Notes: generated by a model from the sequence alone, not told the origin. Counted from the stretch's first letter, positions 45,159 through 55,163 are shown. The stretch is 64,000 nt of DNA from DATGUN01 sp035301285 (GCA_035301285.1 DATGUN010000105.1:32443-96442); one strand, 5' to 3'. Numbers and translations: made by a program.

Positions 45159-46322
45159 TTACGCATGGGATTTAACGTTAGCATCAACACGACCATACAT
45201 AGAAATCAATGCAGCGCCAAGTGAAAAAATGATAAGAATCGAACCGATCACCGGGTTCAATAAGACAGATGTTTGCTCAATGACGATTCCTCCGATGAAC
45301 GATCCGAATGCTATGCCAAAGTGCAACGCAGAATTATTCAAACTTTGCTGTACTTCGGATGTGGTTGGGTCTGTTTCAATCAAATAGCTTTGCAGGGCAG
45401 GCGAAAGGGACCAGTTCATCATTCCCCAAATGACCAACACAACGAAAAACAATGGTAAAAATACAGTTGCAAATCTTATAGCAAATAATGAAATGCCAAA
45501 GATGGCAATCGTTGATACGATCGTGCGTTGCGTGCCCAATTTATCGGCAAGTGTACCACCCAAACCACCGCCACTTACCGCAGCAATCCCAAAGATGAAA
45601 TACACCACACCTACCCAAAGACCATTCAATCCCATTGTTGTTGTCAAAAATGGCTTAAGATAAGCATAAAGAACCATGTGTCCACCTAAAAACAAAAACA
45701 TGCTCAGATGAGCAAACAAGATCTTTCTGTTTCTTAACGTACCCAACTGCTGGCGAAGTGGAACAGATGGCTTTGGTGGAACTTTTTCCATAAAAAAAGT
45801 GACACCGACCATCGAAACCAATGTTAATACCGAAATCAATACAAATGGGGCACGCCAACCAAAAGCATTCCCCAACACAAGACCAATCGGTACCCCTAAA
45901 ACGATCGAACCACTAATTCCCATGGAAACGACACCGATTGCCCGACCGCGATATGCCGGTTCGACAATACCCGGTGCCATGACCAGGCAAAGAACCACCA
46001 ATAACGATCCGCTCAACGCCGTCATAATCCGTCCTAAAAATAAAATAGAAAAAGTAGAGCTAAATATTGTTACAAGATTACTCAAGAAAAATAGAAATAA
46101 AAAAATCAAGGTCAGACGTTTCCGTTCGATGTTAGCTGTCGCCACCAATAAAATAGGCCCGGCAACGGCAAAGATCAGTGAAAAAATGGAGATCAAAAGC
46201 CCGGCTTGTCCTAAACTGATTTGAAAGTCATCTGCAATCAAATCCAAAATTCCGCTTATGAGCAATTCAACCATACCGACAACAAACGAAACCGTCATTA
46301 AAAAGTAAACACGTTTATTCAT
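45159..46322 (-). CDS. MFS efflux transporter, PbuE-like
   Basis: 387 residues from ATG 46322, about 12 membrane helices. The sequence follows B. subtilis PbuE (purine base/nucleoside efflux) through its length: VVGMVELLISGILDLIA, IERKRLTLIFLFLFFLSN, YRGRAIGVVSMG, VIWGMMNWSLSPALQSYLIE and QQSLNNSALHFGIAFGSFIGG. B. subtilis pbuE is controlled by an adenine riboswitch; no purine-aptamer core is recognisable upstream here. Substrate could be hypoxanthine-like purines or another small metabolite. 180 nt upstream of the creatininase-like gene, same strand. Confidence 0.8.
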   Translation of the reverse strand: MNKRVYFLMTVSFVVGMVELLISGILDLIADDFQISLGQAGLLISIFSLIFAVAGPILLVATANIERKRLTLIFLFLFFLSNLVTIFSSTFSILFLGRIMTALSGSLLVVLCLVMAPGIVEPAYRGRAIGVVSMGISGSIVLGVPIGLVLGNAFGWRAPFVLISVLTLVSMVGVTFFMEKVPPKPSVPLRQQLGTLRNRKILFAHLSMFLFLGGHMVLYAYLKPFLTTTMGLNGLWVGVVYFIFGIAAVSGGGLGGTLADKLGTQRTIVSTIAIFGISLFAIRFATVFLPLFFVVLVIWGMMNWSLSPALQSYLIETDPTTSEVQQSLNNSALHFGIAFGSFIGGIVIEQTSVLLNPVIGSILIIFSLGAALISMYGRVDANVKSHA

Positions 46323-46465
46323 ATGATGACGCCTTTCCAATAGATTAACGTATCCTATCATAAAAGTATTTCAATAGAAATGCAAATGTGTTGCATGGTT
46401 GCAAAGGGCCAAAATCCCATCATAAAAGATGTCACTCCCAACAAACGAATAGCAAAACGAAAAGA

Positions 46466-46487
46466 CACCAGACAAATAAGTCTGATG
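46466..46487 (-). terminator. Rho-independent terminator of rocD
   Basis: An 8-bp stem CACCAGAC/GTCTGATG (one G-T pair), 6-nt loop and TCTTTTCGTTTT tail on the minus strand, 20 nt after the rocD stop. Confidence 0.7.
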
Positions 46488-46506
46488 CCCTAGCTTCTTT
46501 AACTTC

Positions 46507-47712
46507 TTACGATGCTTCCAACACACCTTTGATTTTAGTGATCGCCCAGTCGAGCTCCACTTTTGTAATGACGAGCGGTGGTGCAAAACGAATGGTATTC
46601 TCATGTGTCTCTTTACATAGCACACCCGCTTCTTTCAGTTTCTCGCAAATGGAACGGACGGGTTGATTCATTTCAACACCGATAAACATACCTCTTGCAC
46701 GTACTTCGACTAAGTCTGGATTATTTAATCCACGCAAAGCCTCTGCAAAATAAGCACCAAGCTCAAAAGAGTGTTCCACAAGTTTTTCATCTTCAATGAC
46801 ATCAAGTGCAGCCATCGATACAGCACATGCAAGTGGATTTCCGCCGAACGTTGAACCATGTGACCCGGGTGTGAACACATCCATGATTTCCTTGTTTGCA
46901 GCAACCGCAGAAACAGGCATCACACCGCCACCTAATGCTTTACCCAATGTATAGATGTCCGGTGTAACATCTTCCCAATCGCAGGCGAACATTTTACCGG
47001 TCCGGGCAAGCCCTGTTTGGATCTCATCCGCAATAAAAAGAACATTATGTTCCGTACAAATATCACGAATTTCTTTTAAATAACCCTCAGGTGGTATAAT
47101 GATACCCGCTTCACCTTGGATAGGTTCCACAATGACGGCAGCTGTATTCGATGTAATTGTCTCACGTATCGCGTCTGCATTCCCATACTCGACTTTATGA
47201 ATCCCCGGCACAAATGGACCATAATCTTCTGTCGCGCCTGGATCATTCGACAATGAAATGGCATTCATTGTACGTCCATGGAAATTCCCTTTCGCAGCAA
47301 TGATTTCCGCTTTATTATCTTCTACACCTTTAACTTGATATGCCCAACGCCGAGCGGCTTTAATCGCTGTTTCGACAGCTTCGACACCAGTGTTCATCGG
47401 CAACACTTTATCTTTTCCAGTCAATGCTGCGACACGTTTTGTCCACGGTGCGAGCAATTCATTGTGGAAAGCACGTGATGTCAATGTCACCTTGTCCAAC
47501 TGGTCTTTGGCAGCCTTGATGATTGTTGGATGGCGATGCCCCTGGTTCACAGCGGAATAGGCACTTAACATATCCATATACTGATTCCCATCCGGATCCT
47601 TCACCCATACACCTTCTGCCTCAGAAATGACAACTGGAAGCGGATGATAATTATGTGCACCATATTCGAAGGTTTCATCGATTATTTTATTCGTTTTTGT
47701 AGCTTCAACCAT
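46507..47712 (-). CDS. rocD: Ornithine aminotransferase
   Basis: 401-residue class III PLP aminotransferase moving the delta-amino group of ornithine to 2-oxoglutarate to give glutamate 5-semialdehyde, linking arginine and proline catabolism. PLP lysine Lys258 in YTLGKALGGGVMPVSA; NTGVEAVETAIK, GNFHGRT, EPIQGEAG and IADEIQTGLARTGK are conserved; the N-terminal YGAHNYHPLPVV is an ornithine-aminotransferase signature. Length matches B. subtilis RocD. It is transcribed alone from its own promoter, not with rocE/rocF. Confidence 0.95.
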   Translation of the reverse strand: MVEATKTNKIIDETFEYGAHNYHPLPVVISEAEGVWVKDPDGNQYMDMLSAYSAVNQGHRHPTIIKAAKDQLDKVTLTSRAFHNELLAPWTKRVAALTGKDKVLPMNTGVEAVETAIKAARRWAYQVKGVEDNKAEIIAAKGNFHGRTMNAISLSNDPGATEDYGPFVPGIHKVEYGNADAIRETITSNTAAVIVEPIQGEAGIIIPPEGYLKEIRDICTEHNVLFIADEIQTGLARTGKMFACDWEDVTPDIYTLGKALGGGVMPVSAVAANKEIMDVFTPGSHGSTFGGNPLACAVSMAALDVIEDEKLVEHSFELGAYFAEALRGLNNPDLVEVRARGMFIGVEMNQPVRSICEKLKEAGVLCKETHENTIRFAPPLVITKVELDWAITKIKGVLEAS

Positions 47713-47763
47713 AATAAGTCCTCCCTTGACATTTTCGAAAATAAAACGCTTTAAATCATTTTC

Positions 47764-47792
47764 ATTATATCATAACGATGGAAACGATGAAA
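47764..47792 (-). promoter_or_regulatory. Promoter of rocD
   Basis: Minus strand TTTCAT (47787-47792), 17-nt spacer, TATAAT (47764-47769) with an extended TGA before it, about 50 nt upstream of the rocD start. RocR-activated sigma-L promoters are usual for roc genes in B. subtilis; this looks sigma-A. Confidence 0.65.
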
Positions 47793-47999
47793 AATTCTTT
47801 GTGGGAAAAGCCAGCGAAGATTGGACAGAAATTCACCAATTGCATGATCAATATGTTTGATACATCACTATGGAAAGACCTTCAATTTTTTATGATACAG
47901 AACGCACACACCGGCCGAGCTCTTCCTCATTTAGTTTGAAACGACACGAATCATTAAGCTATACTAAGGAAACATATTCATCACTTCAGGGGGAAACGT

Positions 48000-48923
48000 A
48001 TGCTGGAATTGATTCATATACTAAAAAATATATTATTCCCTGTTTTTATCATCATGGGAATTGGTTACTTCATACAAAAAAAGTTTCAACTGAACCTGGA
48101 CACACTTGCCAAATTGAATATTTATTTCCTTGTTCCCGGATTCATTTTCGTCAAACTTTATAGCACTCAATTCTCAGGGGATGTGTTTTTATACGTCATC
48201 ATCTTTTTCATCATATATGTCGTTATATTATTCCTTATTTCAAAAGGTGTAGCGCTATTACAAGGGCTCAATCCAGCCAAGAGCACAACTGTGTCTAATG
48301 GCGTGATATTTTTCAACTCAGGAAACTACGGTGTTCCCGTGAACGACTTGGTCTTTAGGGGAGATCCACTGGCCATGTCGATTCAAGTCATTGTACTGAC
48401 CATGCAAAACATCCTGACCTTCACATATGGGATATTCGCACTTCAATCATTGAAAATCGGGAAATTGAATGCCCTTCTCGGCTATTTCAGAATGCCTATA
48501 TTATACGCCCTAGCCGTAGCGGTCATCATGAACTACTTTGACATCCCGGTACCAGAGTTCATATGGATCCCCGCCAACTACATAGCCGATGCCATGATTG
48601 CCATCGCATTGATCCTTTTAGGCGCTCAAGTTTCCCGGATAAAATTGAAGTGGGAATGGTCGTCCACTTACATCCATATATTATTACGACTTGTCATTGG
48701 TCCCTTGATTGCACTCGTTATCATATGGATGATGAACCTTGATGGTGTCATCGCACAGGCGCTCTTTATTGCATCCGCTATGCCCACATCAGTCAATAGT
48801 TCTGTTATTGCACAGGAATATGACAATTATCCGGAATTGGCGGCGCAAATTGTTTTATATTCAACCATACTTAGTGCTGTCACTGTTACAGGTGTTATCT
48901 ACCTATCGAACATATTATTTTAA
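48000..48923 (+). CDS. AEC family transporter (auxin efflux carrier superfamily)
   Basis: 307 residues with about ten membrane helices in two inverted halves. NIYFLVPGFIFVKLY, FNSGNYGVPVNDLVFRG (the NxGNYGxP family motif) and the closing SAMPTSVNSSVIAQEY-D-E-LAAQIVLYST motif are typical. Bacterial members move malonate, malate or other small carboxylates. ATG 48000 follows CAGGGGGAAA. A single gene; substrate unknown. Confidence 0.88.
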   Translation: MLELIHILKNILFPVFIIMGIGYFIQKKFQLNLDTLAKLNIYFLVPGFIFVKLYSTQFSGDVFLYVIIFFIIYVVILFLISKGVALLQGLNPAKSTTVSNGVIFFNSGNYGVPVNDLVFRGDPLAMSIQVIVLTMQNILTFTYGIFALQSLKIGKLNALLGYFRMPILYALAVAVIMNYFDIPVPEFIWIPANYIADAMIAIALILLGAQVSRIKLKWEWSSTYIHILLRLVIGPLIALVIIWMMNLDGVIAQALFIASAMPTSVNSSVIAQEYDNYPELAAQIVLYSTILSAVTVTGVIYLSNILF

Positions 48924-48981
48924 GCTTTAAAGAGCACTTTGGTCGCATGATGTCTACGAAAACGTGTTATAGGCGTATCAT

Positions 48982-50181
48982 TTAATTCTGTTCAGCGTTG
49001 TTCCCTGAAGATGATACGTCTCTTTCCATACCTCGGTCGAACAATTTGGTTGTAACAAATGGGATGATCAACAGCCCGAATAAAACGAAAAATAAGACGT
49101 GAATATCATATAAATCAACAATCAAACCACCTACGAGCGGTCCTGTCATACGTCCGGCAGCAGCAACACTATTGACAAAGCCTTGATAAAAACCAGTCCG
49201 TCCCTTTGGTGCAAGGTTATTTGCCAACGATGGAACAGCCGGCCAAATGAGCATTTCCCCAAACGTCAAGATAACCATCGAAACGGCAAACATGGAAAAG
49301 TCCTCTGCAAAACTGGCGACGATGAACGACATCAGAAAAATCCCGGCTCCCAAGTAAATATGCGTTTTCAGTGAAGTCACTCTATCGACCAACAATTTGA
49401 CAAGCGGTTGACCCGCTACAATCAACGCCCCGTTTATCGCCCAGATCAGACTGTATTGATCAAGCGGTATTCCCAGATCTTGTGTATGTGATGCGATAGT
49501 CGACTGCCACTGACTATATACAAGCCATGCCACCAAAAATCCTGCTGAAAGAATCAGAAGACCCGTGAAAGCCGATTTACTTTTCACTTGATCATATTGT
49601 TCAAGGACCGAGGTGGACATCCTGCGATTACGTTCTGATTCCATCGGGCGGAATGTTAATAACACAATCATGAAAAACACCGCAAAAAGGGATGCATTCG
49701 CGATAAACACATAGTCAAACGATATGTCTGCAACGTAGCCAGCTAACGATGCGCCAAGTGCCACACCAAAATTTCTGGCAACATAAATGGCATTGAACGC
49801 GCGTCTGCCACCTTCAGGCCAAACCGATCCGGCCATTGCAAACATAACTGGTTGAGTCATGCCAGAACCAAAACCGATGACTACTAAAAGTATGGAATAT
49901 GGCAAAAGCCCATGATTGATTGATAATGTAACCGAACCAATCAAAGTCAATCCTGTACTCATCAAAATAGCCTGATAGGCACTGATTTTGTCGAATAATG
50001 TCCCTCCAACAAGATTCCCGATAATGGCGGCCCCTTGATTTAACATTAAAATAAGCCCGGCGAATGCCAAGCTTTTGCCAAGCTCATTATGCATATAGAT
50101 TGTATTAAGCGGCCATAAAAAAGAATCCGCCGTTACCTGAATGGTCGCTCCGATGACCAATATCCAAACATACCGCGGCAT
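48982..50181 (-). CDS. MFS transporter (YttB-like)
   Basis: 399 residues, 12 predicted helices, drug/H+ antiporter-1-like. The start TADSFLWPLNTIYMHNELGKSLAFAGLILMLNQGAA region, GGTLFDKIS loop 2-3 motif and FGSGMTQPVMFAMAGSVWPEGGRRAFNAIYVARNFGVALG resemble B. subtilis YttB. Probably an efflux carrier for small molecules or peptides. ATG 50181 has only a distant SD (GGGAAGAG). Single gene. Confidence 0.8.
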   Translation of the reverse strand: MPRYVWILVIGATIQVTADSFLWPLNTIYMHNELGKSLAFAGLILMLNQGAAIIGNLVGGTLFDKISAYQAILMSTGLTLIGSVTLSINHGLLPYSILLVVIGFGSGMTQPVMFAMAGSVWPEGGRRAFNAIYVARNFGVALGASLAGYVADISFDYVFIANASLFAVFFMIVLLTFRPMESERNRRMSTSVLEQYDQVKSKSAFTGLLILSAGFLVAWLVYSQWQSTIASHTQDLGIPLDQYSLIWAINGALIVAGQPLVKLLVDRVTSLKTHIYLGAGIFLMSFIVASFAEDFSMFAVSMVILTFGEMLIWPAVPSLANNLAPKGRTGFYQGFVNSVAAAGRMTGPLVGGLIVDLYDIHVLFFVLFGLLIIPFVTTKLFDRGMERDVSSSGNNAEQN

Positions 50182-50369
50182 TTGATATCATCTCTTCCCT
50201 CAAGACAGATTCACAAGTGTTACTACCATGAATGTCTTATCATTCTATCTTTCAAAAGATGATTGTAATATATTTATATTCCACAGGCAATAAGAAAGAA
50301 TCGAGTTATATATATGACAGGACTGTTCCATACACTCAATCCACTTCTACACGCACATTCCTGAACCAG

Positions 50370-51902
50370 TCAACTGTTGGTCTCCTCTACTCCCTCTGTC
50401 ACATATTCATCCGGAATGTTCAGCTGGAAATTTATGTCCTCAATTTTTTCCTCATAGGTGACATTTTCCATCTTGATGTGAAGCTCTTCAGCCTCATCAA
50501 CAAAAGACTTATCAAGAAAAATAGTGATTGAATCTCCTGCTGTGATAGCATTTGCATGATCTGGATTTTCGTATGGATCGATATATTCAGGACGCTCTCC
50601 TTCTTCATTGTTTATCGATAAGATATTCATCGCAGAATTTTTTATCGCCTCGATTTCCTCATCATATTCCATACTTGCAAGTTGCATTTCCAAGTCATGC
50701 TTCATGAACATATTATTATAGGAATCGGTTGGAATATCTTTGGTTTCAGAGGAATCCCAGCTTAATTCTACTTCAATCACATCCTCACTCAAATCCGTTT
50801 CTTCTTCATAGCCTTCAAAAAAGAATGTTATACCCTCAACGTCCCCTATTTCTTGAGGTGTTGCGTTATAGTCTGCGGGAACTTCGAATTCAATATCGTC
50901 ATCAATCATATAGCTGATGCTTTTCAAATTAACATCCACTTGCTTCGGAATTTCTTCAAACTCGGTAAACAATATATATTGATCACCTTCATCCCCATAA
51001 ACATGACGTGAATGGATTTCTTGTTCAGAAGTTGTACCTTCCCATGTGAAATAAGCTCCCACACCTTGGATGGTTGCATCATCTTTCTTCGAATCCAGAT
51101 ATAGATGATTTGAAGCCATCGTTAATTCCAGTTGGCTGAAATATATCACGTCATCATTATCCAGAACAATTTCCTCATCAAGGGGGATCGTAGCAAGCGA
51201 ATAATTCTCTTCGCTGAACTGATCCGTAACCTTTAAGTTTTCAACATGATTTTTTGTATCATTATCTTCTTCATCACCATGTTCAGTTAAAGTTGCATGA
51301 TCAAGTGTTATTACGCCTGTTTCGTCAATAAATTTTTCAAGGTAATTTAAATCGACATCTTCCAGGCTATCATAATCCAATTCGAATTCAATCCCTCTGT
51401 AAAGTCTTCGGTCATAGACCGTCCCTTCATAATCTACATTTTCGCCTATCTCTTCTGATTCTTTGATCGGGAATGTTTTGCTATCGCCATCCATTGTTTT
51501 CATGGTTACTTCGGAAAAGTTAAGTTCCGGAATATCTTCAGGTAATTGATCATTCTTTTGAAGATTGACACTATACAAAACAAAGAATCTGCCTGGCTGA
51601 AACCATGCAAAAAATCTTCCTGGTTGAAACCATGCTTTATCTATTTTTAATTGTCTTTGTTCATTGGGGAAATTTTCTGTGATGTCGGGATTACCGACTT
51701 TATTGAATTGATCAGCTAGTCGCAGTCTTTCTACTCTCTTATATTCTTCATCCATCACTTCCGCGAAACTATCTTTAATATTAAATGCATCAGAATCAAC
51801 CGTAAAATGCGTTTTTTCCCATTTGACATATGTATTGTATCCTATAAATATAAGCAGCAATAATAGGACAATTCCAATTTTAACAACGGTACTTTTACGC
51901 AA
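50370..51902 (-). CDS. Membrane-anchored hypothetical protein
   Basis: 510 residues from TTG 51902, chosen because AGGAGGAG stands just before it; the frame is open to 51926. One N-terminal helix (about 7-22, KIGIVLLLLLIFIGY) would anchor it with the rest outside. The body is acidic and beta-strand rich without cysteines or a catalytic motif that I recognise, and may consist of several Ig-like or lipocalin-like domains. Residues 90-107 contain an exact tandem copy of the nonapeptide AWFQPGRFF. No neighbour shares its strand as an operon. Function unknown. Confidence 0.7.
   Translation of the reverse strand: MRKSTVVKIGIVLLLLLIFIGYNTYVKWEKTHFTVDSDAFNIKDSFAEVMDEEYKRVERLRLADQFNKVGNPDITENFPNEQRQLKIDKAWFQPGRFFAWFQPGRFFVLYSVNLQKNDQLPEDIPELNFSEVTMKTMDGDSKTFPIKESEEIGENVDYEGTVYDRRLYRGIEFELDYDSLEDVDLNYLEKFIDETGVITLDHATLTEHGDEEDNDTKNHVENLKVTDQFSEENYSLATIPLDEEIVLDNDDVIYFSQLELTMASNHLYLDSKKDDATIQGVGAYFTWEGTTSEQEIHSRHVYGDEGDQYILFTEFEEIPKQVDVNLKSISYMIDDDIEFEVPADYNATPQEIGDVEGITFFFEGYEEETDLSEDVIEVELSWDSSETKDIPTDSYNNMFMKHDLEMQLASMEYDEEIEAIKNSAMNILSINNEEGERPEYIDPYENPDHANAITAGDSITIFLDKSFVDEAEELHIKMENVTYEEKIEDINFQLNIPDEYVTEGVEETNS
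51582..51635 (-). repeat. 27-nt in-frame tandem duplication
   Basis: Two 27-nt units (51609-51635 and 51582-51608) encode the same nonapeptide AWFQPGRFF. They differ at three positions, all synonymous. Confidence 0.95.
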
Positions 51903-52235
51903 TAGTCTCCTCCTCTGAAACACCAAGCATCATAATACAGCAGGATTTGAGAACACGCCATTGTACTCATAAAATAACAGAATACGTTTCATTCATTATA
52001 ACAGCTTTACTTGCATTATTGAATACTTAAAATATTTCATTAAATAAAATTCTCCTCCTGGAAAAGTTAACTATCAAAAAACTGGCAAGATTTCCGGGTA
52101 TAATTAATCTATTCTTTTTACCCATATATTTTTCCCAATAGGTCAAAACGACTCATTTTTCGTCATAACCATTCCTCATTTAAGAAATATTGCTTATAAT
52201 TAAAATGATTCAGATTAAAAAAGGATGTGATCGAT
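51903..52235. other. Divergent intergenic region
   Basis: About 330 AT-rich bases between the anchored hypothetical protein and the PBP4-like gene. TATAAT at 52195-52200 is the probable -10 for the plus-strand gene, with a weak -35 near 52172; a second TATAAT lies at 52099-52104. No gene or RNA recognised. Confidence 0.45.
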
Positions 52236-53747
52236 GTGTTCGGAAAAAGACTCATGAAGAAACATGTTTTACTGTTCATCATTGTCATTTTCACATTGTT
52301 TCCTATGACAGATAAAGAACAGACATCTTATGTATCAGCATCCAATGAATCAACAGAAGATACCGATCTGGAAAGGCAAATTGATGACGTGCTGCAAGAC
52401 AGCAAATTGGACGGAACGGTAACAGGTGTAAGCGTCCGACATGCGGATACAGGTGAAGTGATGTATTCCCATGAAGGGGACAAGCGTCTCCGACCAGCCT
52501 CCAATATGAAACTTCTCACAACGGCAGCCGCACTGGAAATACTTGGTCCAGATTATCAATTTGAAACAGAAGTTTTAACAGATGAAACAACATTGGGAAT
52601 GGTCCTCAAGGGTAATCTCTATCTTAGGGGAAAAGGCGACCCAACATTGATGAAAGAAGATTTGGATGCGTTTGCAAAGGATTTGAAGGACAAAGGCATC
52701 CAAAAAATCGAAGGTAACATCGTCGGTGATGATCGTTGGTATGATGATGTCCGTCTATCCCAAGATTTGAACTGGTCAGACGAGCCTTTCTACACGGGCG
52801 CACAAGTATCGGCTTTGACACTCTCTCCTGATGAGGACTATGATTCAGGAACCGTTATTGTTGAAGTGAATCCGGGGGATAACGAAGGGGATAAGGCAGA
52901 TGTGACCATAACGCCCGAAACGGATTATGTCAATATCGTCAATAAAGCGACAACCGTAGAGACAGGTCAAGCTAACACGATATCGATTGAAAGACAGCAT
53001 GGCAATAACGATATCGTCATTAAAGGCGACGTCCCACTGGAGGATGACGAGACGAAATCATGGGTATCTGTATGGGAACCGACTGGATACGCAGTGGATG
53101 TTTTCAGAAAATCACTGGAAGAACAAGGAATCGAAGTCTCTGAAAAGGCACATGAAGATATAGGAAGTGCACCAGATGAAGCGACTGTATTAACGTCGAA
53201 ACAATCGATTCCATTATCGGAATTGCTCATTCCTTACATGAAATTAAGCAATAATGGACACGCTGAAACATTGACGAAAGAAATGGGCAAAGTTGCCGGT
53301 GATGAAGGAAGCTGGGATGAAGGTCTTGAGATCATGGAAGAGACATTGGCGTCTTTCGGCATGGATACAGGTACCCTTCAACTGCGTGATGGATCGGGAA
53401 TGTCACATAAAGATATGGTAACTTCAGATGAATTGACCCACCTGCTTTATCAAATACAGGACAAGAGCTGGTTCTCTGATTATGAAACATCACTCCCTGT
53501 TGCCGGGATTGACGAACGTTTCGTCGGAGGGAGCCTAAGATACCGCATGACGGACCCTCCTACCAAAGGTAATGTAGTCGCTAAAACTGGTTCGATCAGC
53601 GGTGTGTCTACACTGTCAGGATATGTGACATCGGCTGATGATGAAGATTTGATTTTTTCGATCATGATCAATAGTTTCCTAGAGGGACCGGTAACGTCGA
53701 TCGAAGACGATATTGCGACTATTTTGGCGAAGCATGAATTTGAATGA
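52236..53747 (+). CDS. D-alanyl-D-alanine carboxypeptidase/endopeptidase (PBP4, S13 family)
   Basis: 503 residues from GTG 52236 (AAGGA upstream; ATG 52254 is possible). Signal peptide (about 8-28), then an S13 penicillin-binding fold: SxxK as ASNMK (Ser89, Lys92), SxN as SNN in KLSNNGHAE, and KTG in AKTGSISGVS, with the long domain II/III insert typical of PBP4/DacB (about 150-290). It trims the terminal D-Ala of peptidoglycan stem peptides or cuts cross-links. B. subtilis DacC (PBP4a) is of similar length. Gene symbol dacC would be tentative. Confidence 0.9.
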   Translation: MFGKRLMKKHVLLFIIVIFTLFPMTDKEQTSYVSASNESTEDTDLERQIDDVLQDSKLDGTVTGVSVRHADTGEVMYSHEGDKRLRPASNMKLLTTAAALEILGPDYQFETEVLTDETTLGMVLKGNLYLRGKGDPTLMKEDLDAFAKDLKDKGIQKIEGNIVGDDRWYDDVRLSQDLNWSDEPFYTGAQVSALTLSPDEDYDSGTVIVEVNPGDNEGDKADVTITPETDYVNIVNKATTVETGQANTISIERQHGNNDIVIKGDVPLEDDETKSWVSVWEPTGYAVDVFRKSLEEQGIEVSEKAHEDIGSAPDEATVLTSKQSIPLSELLIPYMKLSNNGHAETLTKEMGKVAGDEGSWDEGLEIMEETLASFGMDTGTLQLRDGSGMSHKDMVTSDELTHLLYQIQDKSWFSDYETSLPVAGIDERFVGGSLRYRMTDPPTKGNVVAKTGSISGVSTLSGYVTSADDEDLIFSIMINSFLEGPVTSIEDDIATILAKHEFE

Positions 53748-53770
53748 ATTCAAAAAAGGACAACCGATGG

Positions 53771-53799
53771 ACAAGAACGCCTTTATCAGGCGTTCTTGT
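53771..53799. terminator. Hairpin terminator between converging genes
   Basis: 12-bp perfect stem ACAAGAACGCCT/AGGCGTTCTTGT with a 5-nt loop, shared by the PBP4-like gene (+) and the abg operon (-). T tails are short on both sides. Confidence 0.7.
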
Positions 53800-53849
53800 T
53801 ATATTACAAGCTAATATTGATAAGGCTAGACTGCCTCCAAAGATGTTTT

Positions 53850-55136
53850 TTATACCTTTCTGTCCCCCAATTTCACTGCCGATTCAAAAAGAACCTGAAC
53901 AGCAGGAAACAGTGTATCTTCACGAATGTCGAAACGCTCGTTATGATGACCGGCAGCCAATTCTGTTCCAAACACACAATACGTCGCAAGCCCGCCGTTA
54001 TCCTGTACTTCTTTCATAAAGTAGGTGGCATCTTCCGAACCGGTAATATCATTATTTTCAAGCACACTTTCCTCGATATCCGAGACATCCCCGGCACATT
54101 TTTGCATAACGCGAGCCAACGAGTCGGAACAATCGCAATTGATGCCTTCTCCGACAAGTTCTATTTCCGCTTCCAATTCATACATCGCGGCCGTACCAGT
54201 TGCAATAGCTTCTATACGCTCCTTGATGTAGGCATTAATGTCTGAACGCTCACCACGCGTTTCCACTTTCAATATCGCTTCCGCAGGAATGATGTTTCTT
54301 CCGCTTCCCGCATGCATTTCCCCCACATTGACCCTGGATGACCCTCCGGAATGACGTGACACAGCATACATATTGGTGACAGCTGTCGCAGCAGCAAGCA
54401 AGGCGTTTTTCCCATTTTCAGGATTGGCACCTGCATGAGATGCTTTTCCCCGGAATGTGATATCCATTTTCGATGTTGCTAAATACCCATTATTAGCAGC
54501 GACAAAATGTTTATCCGGGACATCTAGTCCGATATGGGAAGCGATGAAATAATCTACATCCGAAACAACACCAGCTTCAACCATCGATTTCGCACCACGC
54601 GTCCCCTCTTCCGCAGGTTGAAAAATCAATTTTATTTTCCCTTGAAGTCGGCTGTGATTTTTAGCTATCAACGTTGCCAGCCCTAGTCCTATGGACGTAT
54701 GGGCATCATGGCCACAAGCATGCATTTTTTGCTCTTGACGGGACCGAAAACCTTCATGAAAAGGAAAATGGTCATGATCATCTGCTTCCAAAATGTCCAA
54801 TGCATCCATATCGACACGATAAGCAATGGTTGGACCCTTCCTATTTGTATCCCATGTGGCGACAATACCCGTATAGCCTTCTTTAAAATAATCGAGATAC
54901 ATTTCTGCCGCCCCATTATTTCGTGCCCATTCATAATGGTTGGACGTTATCGCCTCATTTGGTTTCCCCATGCAATGTTCCAGAGACATCACATCTTTTC
55001 CCAAATCCAAAGCAAATCCAAGTTGATCTAAAACGGAAGCGACAATCGATGCCGTCCGCATTTCAAGAAAACCCGTTTCCGGATACCGATGGAAATCTCT
55101 TCGCCATGTAATCAACTGATCCTTTAAATCTTTCAA
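53850..55136 (-). CDS. abgA: p-Aminobenzoyl-glutamate hydrolase subunit A-like M20 peptidase
   Basis: 428 residues from TTG 55136, about 9 nt after AAGGAG; ATG 55160, three bases after the abgT stop, lacks an SD. M20 family D metallopeptidase: RRDFHRYPETGFLEMRTA, metal-site YRVDMDALDI and ACGHDAHTSIGLG, catalytic Glu in QPAEEGTRGA, dimerisation domain with KASHAGANPENGKNA, and late metal ligand in GTELAAGHHNERFD. Size and the paired second hydrolase and AbgT transporter match the E. coli abg set, where AbgA-AbgB cleaves p-aminobenzoyl-glutamate to p-aminobenzoate and glutamate. Related amidohydrolases cleave other N-acyl amino acids. Confidence 0.85.
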   Translation of the reverse strand: MKDLKDQLITWRRDFHRYPETGFLEMRTASIVASVLDQLGFALDLGKDVMSLEHCMGKPNEAITSNHYEWARNNGAAEMYLDYFKEGYTGIVATWDTNRKGPTIAYRVDMDALDILEADDHDHFPFHEGFRSRQEQKMHACGHDAHTSIGLGLATLIAKNHSRLQGKIKLIFQPAEEGTRGAKSMVEAGVVSDVDYFIASHIGLDVPDKHFVAANNGYLATSKMDITFRGKASHAGANPENGKNALLAAATAVTNMYAVSRHSGGSSRVNVGEMHAGSGRNIIPAEAILKVETRGERSDINAYIKERIEAIATGTAAMYELEAEIELVGEGINCDCSDSLARVMQKCAGDVSDIEESVLENNDITGSEDATYFMKEVQDNGGLATYCVFGTELAAGHHNERFDIREDTLFPAVQVLFESAVKLGDRKV

Positions 55137-55163
55137 TATGTTCATCTCCTTGATTTTCATGAT

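Noticed and set aside
46323..46506. Adenine/purine riboswitch for the PbuE-like gene
   Set aside because: No aptamer core or terminator alternative could be found in the leader.
47742..47757. cre-like TAAAACGCTTTAAA just downstream of the rocD promoter
   Set aside because: The CG-centred core fits, but the outer bases differ from the cre consensus at about three positions, so it was not called.
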